Shown here: positions 58,735 through 64,000 of the stretch, piece after piece
Layout of the letters: every line of letters starts with the position of its first letter
Numbering within the stretch: the first letter of the stretch is position 1
Source: Bin87 sp026710825
GTDB lineage: Bacteria; Chloroflexota; Dehalococcoidia; Lucifugimonadales; UBA3495
Direction of reading: 5' to 3'
DNA length: 64,000 bases
Assembly: GCA_965232815.1 (NCBI GenBank)
Contig: OZ247427.1
Coordinates: 3,038,001 to 3,102,000, forward strand
The notes under the pieces: model-generated
Seen by the model: the letters and a program-made list of their open reading frames with translations, nothing else
Told to the model about the DNA's origin: nothing
Databases searched by the model: none
Position numbers and translations under genes: made by a program

Positions 58735-61350
58735 CTAGCCTCTAGTCGCCAAGTCCTGTTGCAACTGGGCGCCTTCCGACGCCAGTCGCTCAGCCAGCAG
58801 TTCGCGTTCATCGGCGTCCTGGATCGTGTTCGCCAATGCCAAACCGGTCATCGCGTCGGGAGAATAGGCGACCAAACCCTCATATTCAGGAGCGATCCGC
58901 AGCCGGGTGAACCGGTTGGACAAAGCGGCGCCGCCGACCAGTACGGGGGCGCGGATACCGGCAGTCCGGAAATCCTGCACCGTTTCGACCATCATCTGCG
59001 CCGATTTCACCAACAATCCGGACAAACCGATAATGTCCGGCTGATGCTCCCGGTAGCCGGCGATGAGTTCCTGGGCGGGGACCTTGATGCCCAAGTTAAT
59101 CACGCGGTAACCGTTGTTGGACATGATGATTTCGACCAAGTTTTTGCCGATGTCGTGCACGTCGCCCTTGACGGTAGCCAACAGCACGCAACCGCGGGCG
59201 GCGGCGTCGCTGCGCTCCATGTAAGGTTCCAGGTGAGCAACGGCGGCTTTCATGGCCTCGGCGCTCTGCAACACCTCGGCAACGATCAACTGATTCGCGT
59301 TGAACTGGCGCCCTACCTCGTCCATGCCCGCCATCAACGGGCCGTTGATGATCTCCAACGGTTCGCGCTCCTGCAGCGCAATGTCGAGATCGTCGGTGAG
59401 GCCTTCTTTGCTGCCTTCAATGATGCACTGGGCCAGACGTTCGTCCAACGGCAGAGCGGAACGTTCTTCTGCGGAGGCGCGAGGGGCCCGGTCGCGGAAA
59501 TGCGCGGCGAAGGCGGCCACGGGGTCTTCACCCCGGTTCCAGATGAGATCCTCGGACAGTTCGCGCTCCTCCTCGGGGATCGTGGCGTACCGCTGCATCA
59601 TCTCGGAATTGACGATGGCCATGTCCAAGCCGGCCTGGGTGCAGTGGTACAGGAACACCGAGTTGAACACCTCGCGACCAGCCGCCGGCAAGCCGAACGA
59701 CACGTTGGAAATGCCGAGGACCGTCTTGGTGTTGGGCAACGCTTCCTTGATGAGCCGCACACCCTCGATGGTTTCCGCTGCGGAACCGATATAGTTTTGG
59801 TCTCCAGTACCGGCTGGGAACACCAGCGGATCGAAGATTATGTCCTGCTCCGGTATGCCGTATTTTTCGGTGAGCAGTTGGTGGGACCGTGAGGCGATCT
59901 CAAGTTTGCGCTCTCGAGTGATGGCTTGCGCCTGATCGGGGTCGTCGTCGATGCACCCCACGACCAGCGCGGCGCCGTACCGGCGCGCCAACGGCACCAC
60001 CTGCTGGAACCTTTCCTCGCCATCCTCAAGGTTGATGGAGTTGATGATGGACTTGCCCTGCAATCGTTTCAGGGATTCTTCGATCACCGACGCGTCGGTG
60101 GAGTCGACCATAATCGGCGCTTTGACCCGCCGGTTCAATTGGTCAAGGAATTTGATCACGTCAGCGGTTTCGTCCCGGTCAGGGTCCTGCAAGCAGATAT
60201 CGAGCACATGGGCGCCGTTACGAACCTGACGCCTCCCGATTTCCGCCGCCTCCTCAAATCGTTCATCGCTGATCAAGCGTTTGAATCTCCGGCTGCCCAG
60301 CACGTTGGTGCGTTCGCCCACCACGGTTGGCCGAGTGTCCTCGTTGACCACCACGGCTTCGATGCCCGAAACCCGCGTTTCCAATGGCGGCAGGGCGGTG
60401 CGCGGCGCTTTTCCGGCCATGGCCTCATTGATTCTGCGGATATGGTCAGGTCCGGTCCCGCAACAACCGCCGGCAAGATTCAACCAACCGTTTTCGGCGA
60501 ACCGTTCCAGCGTCCCAGCCAACATCTCGGGCGTCTCGTTGTAGTTACCGTCCTCGTCGGGCAAGCCGGCGTTGGGCACGCACGCGATGCCGAACCGCGA
60601 CAACTCCTGCAGGGTTCGTATGTGGTCGGTCATGAATTCGGGACCGGTGGCACAGTTGAATCCCACCCAAAGCAGATCCCGATGCGCCAACGACGTGTAC
60701 AGAGCTTCCGCATCCTGGCCGGCCAACAAGGTGCCCATAGGTTCGACGGTTCCCTGGACGGCAACCGGTATGTTGGTACCCAACTCGGCCTGCGCCCGAT
60801 CGATTCCTTCCAAACCAGCCTTGATGTTGATGGTGTCCTGGCTGGTTTCCAGCAACAGCACATCGGAGCCACCTTCGATCAGGCCGGCGGCCTGCTGGTG
60901 GTAATCCTCGGCGAGTTCGTCGAATGTCATACCGCCGGTCACCGAAATGGTCCGCGTGGTGGGTCCCATCGCTCCAGCGACGAAGCGGGGTTTGTCCGGC
61001 TCCCGTTCGGTAATTTCATCAGCGACCCGGCGGGCGATTTCGGCACCGTCGTGGTTGATGCGGCGAGCGTGCTCAGCCAAATCATACTCTCCGAGCACCA
61101 ATGACGTTGCGCCAAATGTGTTGGTTTCGAGTATATCCGCGCCGGCTTCCAGGTAAGCTCGGTGGATATCGGCGATCACGTCCGGCCGGGTTATGTTAAG
61201 GTATTCGTTACAACCCTCGTAGTCGTCTCCGCCAAAATCCTCCGGTCCCAATCCCTTCGCCTGAATCTGCGTTCCCATCGCTCCATCGATGATCAAAATC
61301 CGTCGTTGCAGGAGCGATTTCAGTTCATTGATACGTTGTAAAGAGTCCAT
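58735..61350 (-). CDS. metH: Methionine synthase, B12-dependent, without activation domain
   Basis: Transfers methyl from 5-methyltetrahydrofolate through cobalamin to homocysteine. The 871-residue protein has the homocysteine domain first, with zinc cysteines in FNCATGPEF and GGCCGTGPDH. A pterin-binding domain follows from about residue 340. A B12 cap comes next, then the B12-binding domain with DVHDIG (730-735), His732 being the lower cobalt ligand. The AdoMet activation domain is absent and is supplied by the next gene. A promoter-like TTGACA lies upstream. No cobalamin riboswitch fits in the short leader. Confidence 0.96.
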   Translation of the reverse strand: MDSLQRINELKSLLQRRILIIDGAMGTQIQAKGLGPEDFGGDDYEGCNEYLNITRPDVIADIHRAYLEAGADILETNTFGATSLVLGEYDLAEHARRINHDGAEIARRVADEITEREPDKPRFVAGAMGPTTRTISVTGGMTFDELAEDYHQQAAGLIEGGSDVLLLETSQDTINIKAGLEGIDRAQAELGTNIPVAVQGTVEPMGTLLAGQDAEALYTSLAHRDLLWVGFNCATGPEFMTDHIRTLQELSRFGIACVPNAGLPDEDGNYNETPEMLAGTLERFAENGWLNLAGGCCGTGPDHIRRINEAMAGKAPRTALPPLETRVSGIEAVVVNEDTRPTVVGERTNVLGSRRFKRLISDERFEEAAEIGRRQVRNGAHVLDICLQDPDRDETADVIKFLDQLNRRVKAPIMVDSTDASVIEESLKRLQGKSIINSINLEDGEERFQQVVPLARRYGAALVVGCIDDDPDQAQAITRERKLEIASRSHQLLTEKYGIPEQDIIFDPLVFPAGTGDQNYIGSAAETIEGVRLIKEALPNTKTVLGISNVSFGLPAAGREVFNSVFLYHCTQAGLDMAIVNSEMMQRYATIPEEERELSEDLIWNRGEDPVAAFAAHFRDRAPRASAEERSALPLDERLAQCIIEGSKEGLTDDLDIALQEREPLEIINGPLMAGMDEVGRQFNANQLIVAEVLQSAEAMKAAVAHLEPYMERSDAAARGCVLLATVKGDVHDIGKNLVEIIMSNNGYRVINLGIKVPAQELIAGYREHQPDIIGLSGLLVKSAQMMVETVQDFRTAGIRAPVLVGGAALSNRFTRLRIAPEYEGLVAYSPDAMTGLALANTIQDADERELLAERLASEGAQLQQDLATRG

Positions 61351-61384
61351 AAATCACAGTAGTTTGTACGTCAAATCACAAACA

Positions 61385-61413
61385 AGGCTACCCGCAATCG
61401 ACAATCGTGTCAA
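61385..61413 (-). promoter_or_regulatory. Candidate promoter of metH
   Basis: On the minus strand a consensus TTGACA (61413-61408) is followed after 17 bases by TAGCCT (61390-61385), a weak -10. A start near 61378 gives a leader of about 28 bases, which contains GTTTGT/ACAAAC arms and no good ribosome-binding site. Confidence 0.45.
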
Positions 61414-61486
61414 ACTTGAAGGCGCGTTTGCGAGCGGAAAATTGCCCGGGGTCGGGCGTTTTGATCTTGACACCTGGAGGTTTCGT

Positions 61487-62518
61487 ATGAGTGAAGATTC
61501 CATCGTTTCCCATGCCCCGAGGTTGGTGGAGTTGCTATCCCGTTCAGAGTCATCGGCGAGTAGTTCGGACCTGCGAGACCGGGCTCGAGGCGTCTTGCTT
61601 GGGCTGGCCGCCGGCAATCTTTTGGGGCTGGAGGTGGAAGGCAGGACATACGACTAGATTGCCACCAGGTATCCCGACGGTGTCAGGGAAATAGACCCTC
61701 GAGAAGCGCATCGGCTTATGGATGACGACCTGGCGCAGGCCGTTGATTTGGGAGAGGCTCTGGTGGCCGGAGATGACTACATCCAGGATTTTGTCCAGCG
61801 TTTGATCGACTGGGAAAGGAACAACGGACGCGGGATAGGGATCACCACCGAAGCAGTCATCCAAGGGCTGCGTCGGGATCGACAGCCTCCCAATGCGGCC
61901 CGGGCGATTTACGAAAGCAGGCACGGCATTGCGCCGAACGGCGGTGTGATGCGATGCGCCCCGGTAGCTATTGCCCGGCGGAGCGATTCGGCACAACTGA
62001 TCGCAGACTCGGCGTGGACGTGCGCGGTGACGCATTACGCTCCGACTTGCCAATGGTCTTGCATCATCGTCAACGCGGTGATTGCCCAGTTCCTCAACGG
62101 GAATGAACCTGATATGGGCACACTCCTACACGCGGCGCAGGGCGATGGATGCCCGGATCTCCTTGCCATTTCCCATCGCGATGGAATCCCAGCAGATGTG
62201 CTGGAGGCGGTCGCGACAGGTGAAACGCCGCCCGCCGGAAATGAGTGGTTGCTAAGGCGGCACGGGCTCATCGGCCACACCCTGCTCGCGATGCAGTTTG
62301 GCCTCTGGGCTGCGGCCACCCCCTTGAACTTTGAGGACGCGCTCATCGCCTCTGTCAATTCCGGTGGCGACACAGATACCAACGCTGCTGTGGCTGGCGC
62401 AGTGCTGGGCGTCCGGTATGGTGCGCCAGCCATACCGCAGCGCTGGTTGGACTGCGTGCCGGAGCGGGGGCGAATTGAGGCCCTAGCCGACCGATTGGTT
62501 TCCCTTTCCGCCCCCTAG
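61487..62518 (+). pseudogene. ADP-ribosylglycohydrolase-family gene with in-frame TAG
   Basis: The family removes ADP-ribose from proteins or related substrates, using two magnesium ions. The frame starts at 61487 after GGAGG (61476-61480) and reads RARGVLLGLAAGNLLGLEVEG. It meets TAG at 61655-61657 (codon 57) and continues in the same frame with IATRYPDGVREIDPREA, then MDDDLAQAVDLGEAL and the metal motif NSGGDTDTNAA to the stop at 62518. Without the TAG it would be an intact 343-residue member. It may be a recent nonsense mutation, a sequencing error or a suppressed stop. Internal restart at the ATG at 61718 would lose the N-terminal helix. Confidence 0.82.
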
Positions 62519-64000
62519 CCGAAATGCCGGGCCAACTCTGGCCCGTTCCGGTCCAGCCATGCCACGTTCAACGCGATCCGTTCCAGCGCCTGGCGGATGG
62601 TGCGTTCAGCGGCGGGTGTGGGATGTTCCTCAAAGAACGCGGCAACATCGTCGCGTTTCTCGTTGGTCGTAAACGAGTTGGTGATGGCCACCAAGCGCAT
62701 CAGTCCAAAACCGCCGCCACCGTAACGCCGGTCGAATTCGTCCCATTCGTCCTTGAGAAACTCCCAAGCCAGATCGCCTCCCCGGTGGTTGGCGGCCACC
62801 GCCGAAACTACGAAGATGGTGTCCTGCAACCGGACGTCATCAGTGAGGGAACGTTCGAGGGTTTCCCGCAGCAAGTCCTGTTCCTGGAATCGGGCCAAAG
62901 ACATCAGCAGCCTGATCTTTTCCTCGTGCAATTCGGCGGCTCGCTCCAGTTCCCAGATGCGGTCGTAGACGGCGCGATCACCTTCCTGCGCCACCAGGCT
63001 GAATACCACGCCGCGCAGGTCGGGTCGCACGTTGGCGGCATCCACCTGATAGCGGGCGAAAAGCTCCTGGGCCTGGGAAATGACCGTGGGATCGCCATAA
63101 ACGCCGGCCTGACTCAGCACCGTCGAGCGAAGCAGCGAATCCAAATGGCCCTCGCCGGGTCGGGCTTCCCAACCAGAACGCTGAGCCGCGGGGCCGAAGA
63201 GTTCCCGACCGAACGACCGGAACGACTCCAAGTATGGCTGGTCCGAGATCAGACCCTCGATCTCACGGAGATTGGTGGCAAGATCGCTCCAGACCGAAGC
63301 ATCGTTTTCGTTCTGATACGCCTCCGCCAGGGTCAGGAACCGGGTAACCGGCAGCAGGCCCGCTTTAGCCAGGGCGTACGCGTCGTTCTGGATGCCCAAA
63401 CGGTCGGTAGCCGGGAGGGTCTGGTTCTCAATAACCGGAACCAGTCGGTCCCAATCCTCGTCGGTGTAGTTGACGCGATAGAACCCGGTCTGGTCGGGAT
63501 TCACCTTGAACCAGTTGGGATCTGATGGGGTCGCCACCGTCACCGTGTCGGTGGCTGCGTTCACGAGGGTCGCAGTGATTCCGATGCCTTCGGCAGTAAC
63601 CGTCAGCGGCACTGGCCAGACCTGTTCCTCGTCGCCGTCGGATGAATCGTCCAGCACCGAATCGAACACGAACCGTTCCTGCTTGATTTCCAGCGCTATC
63701 CCGCCGTCAGTTGGAGACGCGGCCACGTCAAGCACCGGATAGCCCATCTGTCCAGTCCAGCTGCTCATGATGGTATTCACGGGTTGGCCCGACGATTCCT
63801 CCAATGCAGTCCACAGGTCCGTGGTGCGAGCGTTATCGTATGAGTGACGGTTGAGGTAGATGTTCAGCCCAACGCGGAAAGCGCTGGGGGTCAGGAAGTG
63901 CTCCAGCATCCGGAGTACGGACCCGCCCTTGCTGTAGCTAATGGCGTCGAACAGCTGGCTGACCTCTGCCGGGTTCAGCACTTCCTGCTCGATGGGGTGC
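62515..64000 (-). CDS. M1-family aminopeptidase, C-terminal part (5' end outside window)
   Basis: The frame runs off the right edge. The visible 495 residues cover the end of the catalytic domain and the C-terminal helical domain of M1 aminopeptidases (aminopeptidase N/ERAP type). ISYSKGGSVLRMLEHFLT is the segment just after the active site, and WTGQMGYPVLDV begins the beta domain. The Zn motif HEXXH and GAMEN lie outside the window. The C-terminal domain (from about 63500 down) is the ERAP1-like helical repeat. It overlaps the end of the ADP-ribosylglycohydrolase frame by 4 bases. Confidence 0.9.
   Translation of the reverse strand, partial: HPIEQEVLNPAEVSQLFDAISYSKGGSVLRMLEHFLTPSAFRVGLNIYLNRHSYDNARTTDLWTALEESSGQPVNTIMSSWTGQMGYPVLDVAASPTDGGIALEIKQERFVFDSVLDDSSDGDEEQVWPVPLTVTAEGIGITATLVNAATDTVTVATPSDPNWFKVNPDQTGFYRVNYTDEDWDRLVPVIENQTLPATDRLGIQNDAYALAKAGLLPVTRFLTLAEAYQNENDASVWSDLATNLREIEGLISDQPYLESFRSFGRELFGPAAQRSGWEARPGEGHLDSLLRSTVLSQAGVYGDPTVISQAQELFARYQVDAANVRPDLRGVVFSLVAQEGDRAVYDRIWELERAAELHEEKIRLLMSLARFQEQDLLRETLERSLTDDVRLQDTIFVVSAVAANHRGGDLAWEFLKDEWDEFDRRYGGGGFGLMRLVAITNSFTTNEKRDDVAAFFEEHPTPAAERTIRQALERIALNVAWLDRNGPELARHFG

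Noticed and set aside
58759..61104. Two long plus-strand frames of 377 and 392 residues
   Set aside because: Antisense to metH, whose zinc, pterin and B12 motifs are unmistakable.
61351..61486. Possible cobalamin riboswitch before metH
   Set aside because: The leader implied by the promoter is under 35 bases and the whole spacer is 136 bases, too short for a cobalamin riboswitch, and no B12-box was seen.

Overview
The window is about 64 kb of compact, GC-rich bacterial chromosome with some sixty protein genes and no rRNA, tRNA or CRISPR array that I can recognise. The repertoire suggests an uncultured, probably marine Chloroflexota of the Dehalococcoidia/SAR202 type. It has paired CaiB/BaiF CoA-transferases, two LLM flavin monooxygenases, several acyl-CoA dehydrogenases, a sulfopyruvate-decarboxylase-like ThDP enzyme, a multi-rhodanese protein and an Ala/Pro-rich lipoprotein linker. 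This placement is an inference from gene content, not from a phylogenetic marker.

Layout. 1-3.7 kb (+): the end of asnS, then a ThDP decarboxylase operon (alpha, beta, a small membrane protein, and a second beta whose cofactor motifs have decayed). 3.7-13.3 kb (-): a VWA/CoxE protein, two MFS transporters, an FAD oxidoreductase, an acidic protein, a MoxR ATPase, a Ham1-like protein and an acyl-CoA-dehydrogenase-like flavoprotein. 13.3-17.3 kb: a sulfur group with a sulfite-oxidase-like molybdoenzyme, a small CxxC protein, a four-domain rhodanese and a cysteine-dioxygenase-type cupin. 17.7-22.6 kb (+): a peptide-type ABC importer (binding protein and two permeases, no ATPase) and an LLM flavoprotein. 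23-25 kb: a gene-poor patch with a frameshifted phospholipase-D-like gene. 25-32 kb (+): a B12-dependent acyl-CoA mutase in two subunits, a CoA ligase, an MBL hydrolase and two CoA-transferases. The mutase carries the three residues that mark 2-hydroxyisobutyryl-CoA mutase. 32-35.2 kb: an AT-richer orphan gene, an LLM oxidoreductase, a 39-residue membrane peptide, a GlcG-like protein and an ABM-domain protein.

35.3-48.6 kb is mostly housekeeping: a cytidylate-kinase-like protein, pnp with a very long Gly/Arg/Asp-rich tail, rpsO, tsaD, a CorC/HlyC-type protein, a histidine phosphatase, tilS, a single-chain acetyl-CoA carboxyltransferase (AccD-AccA), and an Fe-S carrier pair (Mrp plus DUF59). 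48.7-53.6 kb: a D-aminoacylase-type amidohydrolase, an unrecognised protein and two acyl-CoA dehydrogenases. 53.7-56.9 kb (-): Ppx/GppA followed by two divergent thymidylate-kinase-like proteins. 57-64 kb: an SDR, a split methionine synthase (MetH core plus a separate activation protein), an ADP-ribosylglycohydrolase gene broken by an in-frame TAG, and the 3' part of an M1 aminopeptidase.

The most interesting items are the 2-hydroxyisobutyryl-CoA-mutase signature, the decayed ThDP paralogue, the cytoplasmic-looking organosulfur oxidation cluster, the RGG-like PNPase tail and the twin thymidylate-kinase paralogues beside Ppx/GppA.
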